A stretch of DNA of 32,524 nucleotides. Source: Phycisphaerae bacterium SM23_30. GTDB taxonomy: Bacteria; Planctomycetota; Phycisphaerae; Sedimentisphaerales; SM23-30. The translations under genes were made by a program, and so were the position numbers. The stretch is taken from positions 1 to 32,524 of the forward strand of contig LJUC01000009.1 of the NCBI GenBank assembly GCA_001303695.1. Reading direction: 5' to 3'. The notes below the pieces were generated by a model. The model was not told the DNA's origin. It worked only from the letters and a program-made list of their open reading frames with translations, and did not search any database. Positions 24,399 to 32,524 of the stretch are shown piece by piece (the first letter of the stretch is position 1; each line of letters opens with the position of its first letter).

Positions 24399-25916
24399 CT
24401 AATGATTCATAAACCTCAAACCAGTTTGCTTGCAAACCTGTAAAAGGCTTATCATTTGATCAATAATTTTCGGGTGAACATCAGCCAGGTTTTTGGTTTC
24501 ATAGGGATCCTTTTCCATATTATAGAGTTCATAATTCGCTGTTTTTGGCGAACCGGATGTTTTCAGATTTTTTTCGATGAGTTTCCATTTTCCCTGCCGG
24601 ATAGAAAAGTCACCGATTTCGGAAGCATGGCCGCCAGTATCGGCGATCAATGCCGGACGTTGTAGCGGCAGAGTGTCGTCATCGAAAAAAGTGGGCAAAA
24701 TATTTATGCTATCTTCGGCTGCATTATCAGGTAGGGGATGATACAGGTAGTCGGCAAAAGTGGCCATCATATCGGTCAAACTGATAGGGGTATCGCAACG
24801 CTCTCCGGCCTCTATCTTTCCCGGCCAACGAATAATAAACGGCACCCGATGCCCTCCTTCATACGCCGAATTTTTATAACCCCGAAAAGGACCTGCTGAT
24901 TTGTGACCATTGGCGCCTCGACGGGGGCCGTTATCACTGGTAAAAATTAAAATCGTATCATCCAAAATACCCTGATCTTCTAATACTTGGCGGATTTCAC
25001 CAACACACCAATCCACCAGCGCGTTCATATCGCCCCGTGGACCTTCCTTACTGGCGCCGCGAATGAATTCTGGATTGACCCAGGGAATATGGGGGGCTGA
25101 CAATGCATAATAAAGAAAAAATGGCTTAATTGGATTCTTATTTCTATGGTTGTTGATAAAACCGACCGCTTTTTCGGCTAATTTGACATCCACTTGTTCC
25201 AGATCCCAATCAGATGCCATTAAACCCGGATAAAAACCGGGCAATTTGTGCAACTCCTCAGAAGATTGAACCGACGGTATTCCAACCCAGGAGTCGTTCT
25301 CGATAAAACAATAGGGTGCATCACTGGTGGAGCAACCGGCAGTTCCAAAGAAATAATCGAAGCCCAGATCACAGGGGCCGCCTGCGACAGTTTTAGTAAA
25401 ATCAATCTCATCTTCATTCATGGTAAATTGACGTTGGTATCCCGGCAGCTTCTTGGATCGATACCACAATCCCAAATGCCATTTGCCTACAAATGCGATC
25501 CCATATCCGCACTCTTGCATAAGTCGCCCCCAAGTCAGTCGTTCCGTTGGAATGACCGGAGGATCATACGGCATAACCAGTGAATGCTTCTTGTGGCTCC
25601 TCCAGTAAAATCGTCCCGTCATAATCCCATAACGAGTGGGAGAACATAAAGCCCCGCAGGAGTGAGCATCGGTAAAACGTAAACCTTCCTCGGCCAGACG
25701 GTTAATGTTTGGGGTAGGAATCAACGATTCAGGATTATAGGCTTCAACATCACCCCAACCCATATCATCCGCCAAAATAAAAACAACATTAGGCTTAGAT
25801 ACTTTAGATCTATTTGAAAGCTTTTTTATTCCCGTACAACCGGACAAGGCGGCAGCGGAAACAGAAGCCAGTCCCATAGTCTTTAGAAAATCTCGCCGGC
25901 TTGACTTTTCAGACAT
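24399..25916 (-). CDS. S1 family sulfatase, Tat lipoprotein
   Basis: From ATG 25916 the product is 505 residues. It opens with S-S-R-R-D-F-L-K and a lipobox A-L-S-G-C (Cys27), a Tat lipoprotein signal. Core motifs are A-D-D-M-G-W-G-D at 49-56, C-S-P-T-R with Cys91 as formylglycine precursor, G-K-W-H-L-G, and T-S-D-N-G-P. G-G-H-R-V-P-F-I-I-R-W-P is also typical of the arylsulfatase A-like S1 group. The A-D-D-M-G-W-G-D and Y-G-I-M-T-G-R variants set it apart from the two plus-strand sulfatases. It is downstream of, and 55 bases from, the other minus-strand sulfatase, so the two likely form an operon. It should act outside the cytoplasm on the same sulfated glycan, perhaps at another sulfate position. 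Confidence 0.94.
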   Translation of the reverse strand: MSEKSSRRDFLKTMGLASVSAAALSGCTGIKKLSNRSKVSKPNVVFILADDMGWGDVEAYNPESLIPTPNINRLAEEGLRFTDAHSCGALCSPTRYGIMTGRFYWRSHKKHSLVMPYDPPVIPTERLTWGRLMQECGYGIAFVGKWHLGLWYRSKKLPGYQRQFTMNEDEIDFTKTVAGGPCDLGFDYFFGTAGCSTSDAPYCFIENDSWVGIPSVQSSEELHKLPGFYPGLMASDWDLEQVDVKLAEKAVGFINNHRNKNPIKPFFLYYALSAPHIPWVNPEFIRGASKEGPRGDMNALVDWCVGEIRQVLEDQGILDDTILIFTSDNGPRRGANGHKSAGPFRGYKNSAYEGGHRVPFIIRWPGKIEAGERCDTPISLTDMMATFADYLYHPLPDNAAEDSINILPTFFDDDTLPLQRPALIADTGGHASEIGDFSIRQGKWKLIEKNLKTSGSPKTANYELYNMEKDPYETKNLADVHPKIIDQMISLLQVCKQTGLRFMNH

Positions 25917-25922
25917 GATTAT

Positions 25923-25927
25923 TCCTT
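25923..25927 (-). promoter_or_regulatory. Ribosome binding site fixing the sulfatase start at 25916
   Basis: On the minus strand AAGGA lies six bases before ATG 25916. The in-frame upstream ATG at 25946 would add ten residues ahead of the signal and has no comparable site. Confidence 0.6.
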
Positions 25928-25971
25928 TTATTTTAGTTTCACCCAATGGTTTCCAAATTTAAACTTATGCA

Positions 25972-27507
25972 TTACTCATGATGTTTTATCTTTTTCAGTT
26001 TTAAGTATTCTTCTTTTGATTTTAGAGGGGGAATGTGATGCGGCGCTAAGGGATAATTCGTATCGACCACCGGAGACGGATCGGTCGGCATATAACGCGC
26101 CATCCGGGCTTTAATCGCCTGATATTTCGGATCCGACGCTAGGTTATACCATTCCTCCGGGTCCCTGCGGTGATCATAAAGCTCTTCGCTGTCATCGATA
26201 TAATGAATATATCTGAAGTTTTCGGTTCGTATGGAAAATTCGTTGAAGTCGTAAGTCGTAATCGCCGAAAAATCCCAGGCTGCTTTTGGATTTTTCAGCA
26301 AGGGCACTAAACTGTGACCGTACAAATCAGCTTTAGGAGATAATTGGCACAACTCCACCAACGTGGGAAAAATATCAAGTAATGAAGTAATCCGCTCACA
26401 ACGCCCGCCCGTCTTCGATCCCACCGGCAAACCGGCCACTCCCTCCGGTACTTTCATCATCATCACGCATCGAGCTACATTCTCCCACATGGCGAATTTC
26501 CGCCAGTGCTCCTTCTCCCCCAGTTGCCACCCATGATCCGACCACACCACCACGATCGTATTGTCGGCATATTGGCTGTTCGCTAAGGCATCCAGCAATC
26601 TACCCAGCATGGCGTCCGAGTAGGCAATCGACGCCAGATACCCCTGCACCGCCGACCGCCACTGATCAGCCTCAATCACATGTTTGTGATAGTTTCCGGA
26701 TCGATAGGCGATATCCCGACCTCGCTCGGGAACATCGTCCAGATCGTTAAAAATAACCTTGGGCAACTCCACCGATTCCAAGGGAAACATGTCAAAATAT
26801 TTCTGCGGCACATACCACGGCAAGTGAGGCCGATAGATCCCGCACGCCAAAAAGAACGGTTGTTCATGTTCTCGCTGCAATTGATTCATCACCCATTGCA
26901 CAGACTTAAAATCACCAGTTTCTTCGTCAGAGATGTCAATCGGCGACCAGTCGAAATCCCCGTACATATTCTCAAACTTTGGCATGTTTACCGTCTGGCC
27001 CCGTTTGGGATATAAATAACCGGGCATGTGCTTGGTTTTTGACGGGAAATAATCATCCCACGACTCCGGATCCGGTTGATCATTGTGAAATATTTTGCCC
27101 GCCCCGCCCGCCCAGTATCCATGTTGCCTGAAATATTGCGGCAGCGTCACCGCCTCCGGCAGCACCTTCCGCCAATATTGATAATTACTGTAAACTCCTG
27201 TTTGAAAACAATGCCTTCCTGTCAGCAGGGCCGTCCGTGAAGGCAAACACGACGCCGAGGCGCAGTAGGTATGCGTAAAGTTAACCCCTTCCTTCGCCAG
27301 CCGCACCAGGTTCGGCGTCTGTGCCTGCGGGTGTCCCCCCAACGGCTCGATCCAGTCATTCATATCGTCCAGCGATATAAACAACACATTAGGCTTCGGA
27401 TACTTAGCCGCTGGTTTCCTAAACACCCCGCCACACCCCGACAATGCCAATCCCGCCGTTGTCCAACCCATACCTTTGATAAATTCCCGACGATCAATAG
27501 ATTTCAT
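25972..27507 (-). CDS. S1 family sulfatase, iduronate-2-sulfatase-like, Tat lipoprotein
   Basis: The 511-residue protein has a Tat lipoprotein signal (D-R-R-E-F-I-K at 5-11, lipobox A-L-S-G-C with Cys25). The metal site reads S-L-D-D-M-N-D-W and the formylglycine motif is C-L-P-S-R (Cys87), with Leu where Ser, Thr or Ala is usual. G-A-G-K-I-F-H, R-P-H-L-P-W-Y-V-P and W-S-D-H-G-W-Q-L-G-E-K are hallmarks of the iduronate-2-sulfatase-like S1 branch, which includes sulfatases found in marine polysaccharide loci. A 2-O-sulfated uronic acid or a similarly placed rhamnose sulfate is a plausible target, by family resemblance only. GAGGAG is six bases before ATG. It is the promoter-proximal gene of the minus-strand pair. 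Confidence 0.94.
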   Translation of the reverse strand: MKSIDRREFIKGMGWTTAGLALSGCGGVFRKPAAKYPKPNVLFISLDDMNDWIEPLGGHPQAQTPNLVRLAKEGVNFTHTYCASASCLPSRTALLTGRHCFQTGVYSNYQYWRKVLPEAVTLPQYFRQHGYWAGGAGKIFHNDQPDPESWDDYFPSKTKHMPGYLYPKRGQTVNMPKFENMYGDFDWSPIDISDEETGDFKSVQWVMNQLQREHEQPFFLACGIYRPHLPWYVPQKYFDMFPLESVELPKVIFNDLDDVPERGRDIAYRSGNYHKHVIEADQWRSAVQGYLASIAYSDAMLGRLLDALANSQYADNTIVVVWSDHGWQLGEKEHWRKFAMWENVARCVMMMKVPEGVAGLPVGSKTGGRCERITSLLDIFPTLVELCQLSPKADLYGHSLVPLLKNPKAAWDFSAITTYDFNEFSIRTENFRYIHYIDDSEELYDHRRDPEEWYNLASDPKYQAIKARMARYMPTDPSPVVDTNYPLAPHHIPPLKSKEEYLKLKKIKHHE

Positions 27508-27709
27508 AACCGGCTCCTCATATTATGGTGACCGTTATAAAGAATTAAACCAATTGATGAATAAAATCATTCCAGCCGTAATATTAAGTGATACCTGAAA
27601 ACAATCAACGCCATTTTGCGTTTTACGTTAACCATGTGCAAATGGGCAATCAGGTTGTAATAATAATTTAAAGCTGCGGATAATGCAAGTCATTGTTATA
27701 AAATTGGTT

Positions 27710-27847
27710 ATGCAAGCATGCAGTATGTCCCCCCTATTTGTTCTCGATGAGATCGACCTGATGAGCGAAAAGGATAAACAAAAGGAAATACTCTATCTGA
27801 TCACTCACTGTCCGGAAAATTATATGGCTACCTTTTGCAGATCATGA
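27710..27847 (+). pseudogene. Fragment of an AAA+ (Orc1/Cdc6-like) ATPase
   Basis: A 45-codon frame from ATG 27710 to TGA 27847 contains P-L-F-V-L-D-E-I-D-L-M-S-E and then I-L-Y-L-I-T. This matches the Walker B strand (hydrophobic residues then D-E-I-D) and the following helix of Orc1/Cdc6-type AAA+ ATPases. The Walker A region that should lie upstream and the sensor regions that should lie downstream are absent, so this is a relic rather than a gene. It sits on one side of the minus-strand sulfatase pair, with another relic on the other side. Confidence 0.5.
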
Positions 27848-28233
27848 CTCAACCCGGAAAATTCGAATTTGCCTATGCCAATTGCTGCCAGCATAATAAC
27901 AGTTTTAAAATATTGGCCTCTCTATTAAAAGTCAGACCCCGGGGATGCAGCTTAGATGAACTCTAGCTGCAATAAACGGATCGACAGCATGATAGGTGGT
28001 AACAGGCAACAAACAGAAAAAGCTGGCACTTCAATCCGGCGTACTTCTAAAAGCCAAAATGACGAATTGATATGTCTTTGGTATATAATAACTTACGATT
28101 TCGACAAAATTTGAAAAATCCCGAAAAGTGGCCAATTTTACCCTGAAATTTATAGGTGCTATAGTAACTTCGGCTCGGATTGACCTGATATAGGAGGCTA
28201 TTATGATAATTTTATAGGTCTCCACGTCCAAAT

Positions 28234-28264
28234 TTGTGACCAAGACCTTATCATTTGGTATAAT
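28234..28264 (+). promoter_or_regulatory. Candidate promoter for the GH106 gene
   Basis: A perfect -10 TATAAT at 28259-28264 follows TTGTGA at 28234-28239, but the 19-base spacer is longer than ideal. The start codon is 178 bases further on, leaving a long leader. Confidence 0.3.
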
Positions 28265-28441
28265 CGAACTTGTAAATGGCATAAATATTCATTAACAGCA
28301 TTTTTAAGTTTCATTGCCTGGAATAAATACAGAGATCAGCTTTGTTACGAGTCATCATTAAGGCTAAAGGTTTGATCAGGTTTCCCAAAAAATGATAGGG
28401 TGAGCAGGTGAAACAAACCGTTATGATAAAGGACATTTATC

Positions 28442-31408
28442 ATGAAGATGTTTGTAACAATATTTCCAGTGGTAGTTTTTATTTTGCTATTTAATAATAC
28501 TATTCTGGCTCAGAGTTTCGGTGCTAAAGCAGGCGATGCAATTTCACCGGAGGCATTTGCAAATCCTCCTCTGGAAGCAAGGCCGGGGGTACTCTGGTGC
28601 TAGCTGAACGGCACGGTGGATCACGGACAGATGACCCGCGAAATGGAAGAGGCCAAGTCGCTCGGCATTCGGGGATTTGAGATCTGGGACATCGGTGCAT
28701 ACGGGCAAGGCGACAAATTCATCCCTGCCGGTCCAGCTTTTCTGGGCGAAGAATCCTTAAGGTCCATTCAGCATGCTATAACCGAAGCCGGGAGACTTGG
28801 GCTTGAACTTAACATGAACGCCGCAAGCAGTTGGAACGCCGGGGGTGCCTGGGTCAAGAAGTCAGACGGGAGCAAGCGGCTCGCAAGCAGATCGCTGGAT
28901 ATAGTCGGACCGAAAAAAATCGATACCGTGCTTGACCTGCCCTGCGATCATGAAACCTACTACCGCGACATCTCAGTGCTCGCACTTCCTCAGTCTGGGG
29001 AGAAAAAACTCGCCTCGCTTGATCTCGTGATAGACTTGACCAACAAAATGAACGACAAGGGCCGCCTGCAATGGGACGCCCCCGAAGGAAACTGGACAAT
29101 CCTGCGCTTCGTCTGCCGCGGTACCAATCAGGGCCTGGTTGTTCCCAGCCCCAACTCTGACGGTCTGATTATCGACCATCTCAGCGCCGAAGCGACCGAA
29201 AGACATATGCTGTACATGATCAACAAGCTCGGAGAAGTTGACCCGGAACACAAAATCTTGAAAATCATGAGCCATGACAGCTATGAGGTCCATGCCGCAA
29301 ACGACTGGACCGAGGATTTTGTCGACGAGTTTAGAAAACGGCATGGCTATGATCCTAATAAATACTTGCCGCTGCTTGAGGGATGGACGCTGAATGATAT
29401 GGATGTGCAAACCCGTTTCCTGGCCGACTATCGCAAAACTGTGGGCGAGTTGGTGGTCGAACGACATTTCCGCGTAAGCCGTGAAGTGCTGAATCGTCAC
29501 GGCATGCAACTCTGCGCCGAGGCCGGTCATGGCGGTTTTCCGCGGGTCGATCCGATCTGGGCGCTGGGCCAGGCCGATATTCCGAGAGGCGAATTCTGGA
29601 ATGGCAAGCGTTTCTGGGTGACCAAAGAGGCAGCCAGCGCTGCTCACCTCTATGGACGCCGCTTCGTCGATGCGGAGTCCTTCACTGGTTGGCGCCATTG
29701 GCTGGACGGTCCTTTGCACTACAAGCAACTCTTTGATGTCGCCCTTTGTGCAGGCCTGAATCGCCTGACTTTCCATACTTTCACCCACAATCCTCCGAAA
29801 GCGGGACTGCCCGGATACGTTTACCACGCCGGTGAGCATTTCAACGCCAATAATACATGGTGGAAGCAATCCGGTCCAATGCTCCAATACATGGGATGCT
29901 GTTCCTATATGATGCAGCAGGGTGATTTTGTCGCAGATGTTTGTTTTTACTACGGCGACCAAGCGCCAAACCTCGTGCCTTCCCGCCGGATTGATCCGAA
30001 TATCAAACCCCGCTACACTTTGGATAAATGCCTCCACTGCGGACGTCCCGTGACAGTGGATTTTCGGCCACTGGGCAACGGCTACGACTACGATTACATT
30101 GATGCAAAATCAATCATCAATCGCATGAAAGTCGATCCCGAAACCGGGCAGCTGGTCGTGGGTGATATGAGATACAGAGTGATGGTCCTGCCCAAACACG
30201 ATCATATTAACCTCGAAGTATTGCAAAAAATCCGTGAGCTGATCAAACAGGGCGCAGCCATAGTTGGGTCGGTTCAGCCGGTGCGCACTAATTCTCTCAC
30301 CGATTATCCTGCAGCAGACCGGAAGGTGGCAAGAATCGGCGTAGAACTCTGGGGAGCTGAAAAACCGACTGAAGTTACTGTTCCCCGCAGTTTGAACTTT
30401 GGCATGGGCACAGTTTACGTGAATATGACATCGCGCCAGGCGCTAACAAAAATGGGTGTAAATCCCGACTTTACTGTGCTGAAAGGCGGTTCACAAGAAG
30501 GGCCGGATCGAGTTGATTATATTCACCGCCGCACTGATAATGCCGACATTTATTTTGTCTGCAACGGCGCAAAGGAAGCCAAGTCACTGCTCTGCCGATT
30601 CCGTGATGCTGAGGGAAGACCGGAAATTTGGGATCCCGTTTCCGGTGAAATATATTTGGCAAATGCTGTAAGCCGCCAGCCTGACAACTCCTGCAACATT
30701 GAGCTGGAGCTTCCGGCGATCGGCTCGGTCTTCGTCGTATTCCGCCGAGATGGACAAGCACCGAATAAAATCAGCGATTTCGTAGGAAACATATCCGTTG
30801 AAAAGATTCCGATCAAAGGAAAATGGACGGTGAAGTTCCAGCCCGGTAGGTTGGCGCCCGAATCCGTTGAATGGAATGAACTGATTGACTGGACAAGTTC
30901 GGAAGAGCCCGGCATCAAGTATTTTTCCGGCACTGCTGCCTACTCAATTCAGTTTGAAATGCCCAAATCCGCTGCCGAGGATTTCTGGCTGGATCTGGGT
31001 AAAGTATGCGCAGTGGGCCAAGTCAGTATAGACGGGCAATACCTCGGAACTGCCTGGACATATCCCTTCGGTGTAAAAGTCCCGGCACACCGGCTAAGCA
31101 AAGGTCCCCACAAACTCGAAGTCAAAGTCACGAATGTCTGGAATAACCGACTTGTAGGCGACCAGTTCCTTCCCGAAGAAGAACGTATAACCCGTACCAA
31201 TTTGCGGGGGCAACACACAAAGGATAGCCCGCTGGTTCCCTCGGGCCTGCTGGGACCGGTGATTCTTCAGCCAGCCGAGCTGCGGCAGACTTCCGGCGCT
31301 GAGGCCGTCGAGTTCAGTGCCGAACAAGAAGTAAAACACGTCTCATGGAAAAGCTCGCCGGCCGGCAAATATTATCTAAGCTTCTGTAACACCAAGGGGA
31401 GTGGTTAA
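28442..31408 (+). CDS. GH106 alpha-L-rhamnosidase, interrupted by an in-frame TAG (possible pseudogene)
   Basis: The frame begins at ATG 28442 (AAAGGA upstream) with a good signal peptide ending I-L-A-Q (about residue 24). It continues through R-P-G-V-L-W-C, meets TAG at 28601-28603 (codon 54), and resumes in the same frame with L-N-G-T-V-D-H-G to TAA 31408, spanning 988 codons. GH106 proteins have a W-x-W-x-N-G motif here, so the TAG replaces an expected Trp (TGG to TAG). Downstream features fit GH106: a TIM-like barrel with D279-S-Y-E282, F-R-K-R-H-G-Y-D, D-I-P-R-G-E384-F-W and D-A-E412-S-F, then a beta-sandwich near the C-terminus (I-D-G-Q-Y-L-G-T-A-W, L-E-V-K-V-T-N-V-W-N-N-R-L). GH106 enzymes remove terminal L-rhamnose. 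A restart at GTG 28616 would lose the signal peptide, so an intact exported enzyme needs readthrough or a sequence correction. Confidence 0.88.
28601..28603 (+). other. In-frame TAG within the GH106 gene
   Basis: The frame is uninterrupted on both sides: 53 codons with a signal peptide before it and 934 sense codons after it. The protein motif across the codon is W-C-(stop)-L-N-G, where GH106 proteins carry W-x-W-x-N-G. A single G-to-A change in TGG explains it. Confidence 0.85.
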
Positions 31409-31663
31409 GGCTCGCTCCGGGGTATCAGGAAGACGGTCATAAGTCTTTAAAAGAGTGAGATATATGGTTTAGAGATGGCCACCTACAGCTTATCGTACTG
31501 AAATCATGCCGAAATGAATTGTATAAGCTATACAAATTTATTAGTATCATGATTAATAGTGGAAGAAATGTGTTTGGATTTGTTTATCTGGGAAATCTCG
31601 GATTAAACAGGTTAGACGATAAATAAAAGTTGCTCATATAGGGCTATACCTGGGAGAAACAAA
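31409..31663. other. Intergenic region upstream of the third LamG gene
   Basis: This 255-base AT-rich spacer holds the palindrome at 31519-31535 and a GGGAG ribosome site at 31652-31656. No strong terminator or consensus promoter pair was found. Confidence 0.5.
31519..31535. promoter_or_regulatory. Candidate operator palindrome
   Basis: Perfect 7-bp half-sites TTGTATA and TATACAA flank a 3-base centre (AGC), 129 bases before the LamG-3 start codon. The form suits a dimeric regulator of the GntR or LacI kind, but no matching second site was found in the window. Confidence 0.3.
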
Positions 31664-32524
31664 ATGCGTGGTCATCATATCCTAACAAAAGTCACGTTGA
31701 TTACTTTATTTTTAACTTCCATAGTACCCGCCCTTGACGATCAGCCCATCGCCTGGTGGACATTTGATCAGGCTGCCGATAGGGCCCTGGATAATATTTC
31801 CAAGATCAATGATGCGATAAGCGGAAATTATAAATATGTAGCGGGTTCTTCCGGCGGGGCGCTGAAGTTCGACGGTTACACTACCTGTCTCAGGCGAAAA
31901 GCAGCGGAGGCCCCCCAGGTGTCGCAAGCTTTTACTATTGAAGCCTGGGTAGCTATAGGCGCCTATCCCTGGAACTGGAGTCCGATTGTCAGCCAGGAAA
32001 GTACGGTGAGTTTGAATTCAGCTCAAGATCGGATTTGCTGGCCGGAAGATATTTCGAATGAATCAGCAACGGCGGGTTACTACTTCGGGGTGGGTCCTCG
32101 CGGGGAATTGACTCTTCAGATAGCGGTGGACGGCAAATGGCGGATCTGCAAATCCCAAGACTATGCGATCGGCCTGCAGGAATGGGTTCACGCGGTAGGG
32201 ATTTTTCAGAAAGATAGAGGCATTACTTTATATTTAAATGGAAAAGAAGCCGGTTCGCTATCTTTCAAAGGGACGTTTAAGGTGGCGTTGGATACAGACC
32301 TGTTGATCGGCATGAATCACGAAAAGCGAGAACCCTCCCATCCGGTTCGGGCCTTTGCCACTCTGCCGGCGTGGTATTCCTTCGATGGTATTATAGATGA
32401 GATCAAGATTTACGATCATGCTCTTGGCTCGAATGAAATTGCGCAAGCCTATGCCGAACAAAAACCGGCGGCAGCGCCCGATTTTACGCCGCGGATCATG
32501 CCGTCGGGGCCAAAAGGTCCGGGT
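31664..32524 (+). CDS. Secreted LamG-domain protein (paralogue 3 of 3, partial, runs off window)
   Basis: The frame opens at ATG 31664 and is uninterrupted to the last base (287 codons). A signal peptide (cleavage near I-V-P-A, residue 23) precedes a LamG domain with I-A-W-W-T-F-D, T-I-E-A-W-V-A-I-G-A-Y-P-W-N-W and S-F-D-G-I-I-D-E-I-K. It then reaches the linker M-P-S-G-P-K-G-P-G that in the other two paralogues leads into the uncharacterised C-terminal region. It is closer to the protein at 21859 than to that at 9711 (shared Y-P-W-N-W and G-Y-Y-F). It also carries an extra segment of roughly 20 residues (about 113-137) within the LamG domain. GGGAG precedes the ATG by seven bases. The C-terminal region is presumably present beyond the window. 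Confidence 0.86.
   Translation, partial: MRGHHILTKVTLITLFLTSIVPALDDQPIAWWTFDQAADRALDNISKINDAISGNYKYVAGSSGGALKFDGYTTCLRRKAAEAPQVSQAFTIEAWVAIGAYPWNWSPIVSQESTVSLNSAQDRICWPEDISNESATAGYYFGVGPRGELTLQIAVDGKWRICKSQDYAIGLQEWVHAVGIFQKDRGITLYLNGKEAGSLSFKGTFKVALDTDLLIGMNHEKREPSHPVRAFATLPAWYSFDGIIDEIKIYDHALGSNEIAQAYAEQKPAAAPDFTPRIMPSGPKGPG

Larger units (their letters stand above)
27508..28441. other. Long intergenic region with gene remnants
   Basis: About 930 bases separate the leftward sulfatase pair from the rightward GH106 gene. It holds an AAA+ ATPase fragment (27710-27847) and two short open frames of unclear meaning: 27844-27966 (40 codons, ATGA overlap with the fragment) and 27956-28117 (about 53 codons). 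A candidate promoter lies at 28234-28264. No RNA gene or transposon end was recognised. Confidence 0.55.

Noticed and set aside
27607-27622. Small AACGC/GCGTT hairpin taken as a terminator
   Set aside because: The stem is only five base pairs, has no U-tract, and follows no gene 3' end.
28031-28282. 83-codon minus-strand frame in the intergenic region
   Set aside because: No ribosome site precedes its ATG, composition is AT-driven, and no motif is recognisable.
28973-30037. 354-codon open frame on the minus strand inside the GH106 gene
   Set aside because: It is a shadow of the well supported GH106 coding frame, with no recognisable protein motifs of its own.

Overview
The window reads as a polysaccharide-degradation locus from a bacterium, most likely of the PVC superphylum (a Phycisphaerae-like planctomycete, or a kiritimatiellote/lentisphaerote). 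This is an inference from style, not from a marker gene. The supporting signs are Tat-lipoprotein sulfatases, a Tat-signal Gfo/Idh/MocA oxidoreductase, LamG and Asp-box proteins, and a sodium symporter in place of SusC/SusD. No rRNA, tRNA, CRISPR array or intact insertion sequence was seen.

Layout. (1) 1-593, minus: the N-terminal part of a Tat-exported Gfo/Idh/MocA oxidoreductase, cut by the window edge. (2) 1112-3631, plus: a secreted clan GH-D-like glycosidase with a discoidin-like region. (3) 3773-23943, plus: eleven tightly spaced genes that look like one operon of about 20 kb. In order they are two S1 sulfatases, a divergent GH95, a LamG protein of unknown function, a sodium/solute symporter, a zinc alcohol dehydrogenase, a PfkB kinase, an iron alcohol dehydrogenase, a GH78 alpha-L-rhamnosidase, an Asp-box (sortilin-like) propeller protein and a second LamG paralogue. 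(4) 24399-27507, minus: two more Tat-lipoprotein S1 sulfatases. They are flanked by decayed gene remnants: a frameshifted fragment at 24001-24265 and an AAA+ ATPase fragment at 27710-27847. (5) 28442-31408, plus: a GH106 alpha-L-rhamnosidase broken by an in-frame TAG at codon 54. (6) 31664-32524, plus: a third LamG paralogue running off the window.

How the parts fit. Four sulfatases, two rhamnosidase families, a fucosidase/galactosidase-type GH95 and a GH-D enzyme point to a sulfated, 6-deoxyhexose-rich polysaccharide. A rhamnose-rich ulvan-like glycan or a fucose/rhamnose exopolysaccharide would fit. Exported enzymes would desulfate and trim the chain, the symporter would import the sugar, and the kinase plus two dehydrogenases would process it inside the cell. 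The iron alcohol dehydrogenase resembles lactaldehyde reductases of fucose/rhamnose catabolism, but no isomerase or aldolase is present in the window.

The most interesting unexplained element is the family of three LamG-fused proteins. Each complete copy has a roughly 430-residue, strongly conserved C-terminal region with invariant His/Arg/Tyr/Glu motifs that I cannot place in a known enzyme family. Its repeated occurrence beside sulfatases and rhamnosidases makes it a candidate new polysaccharide-active enzyme or binding family.
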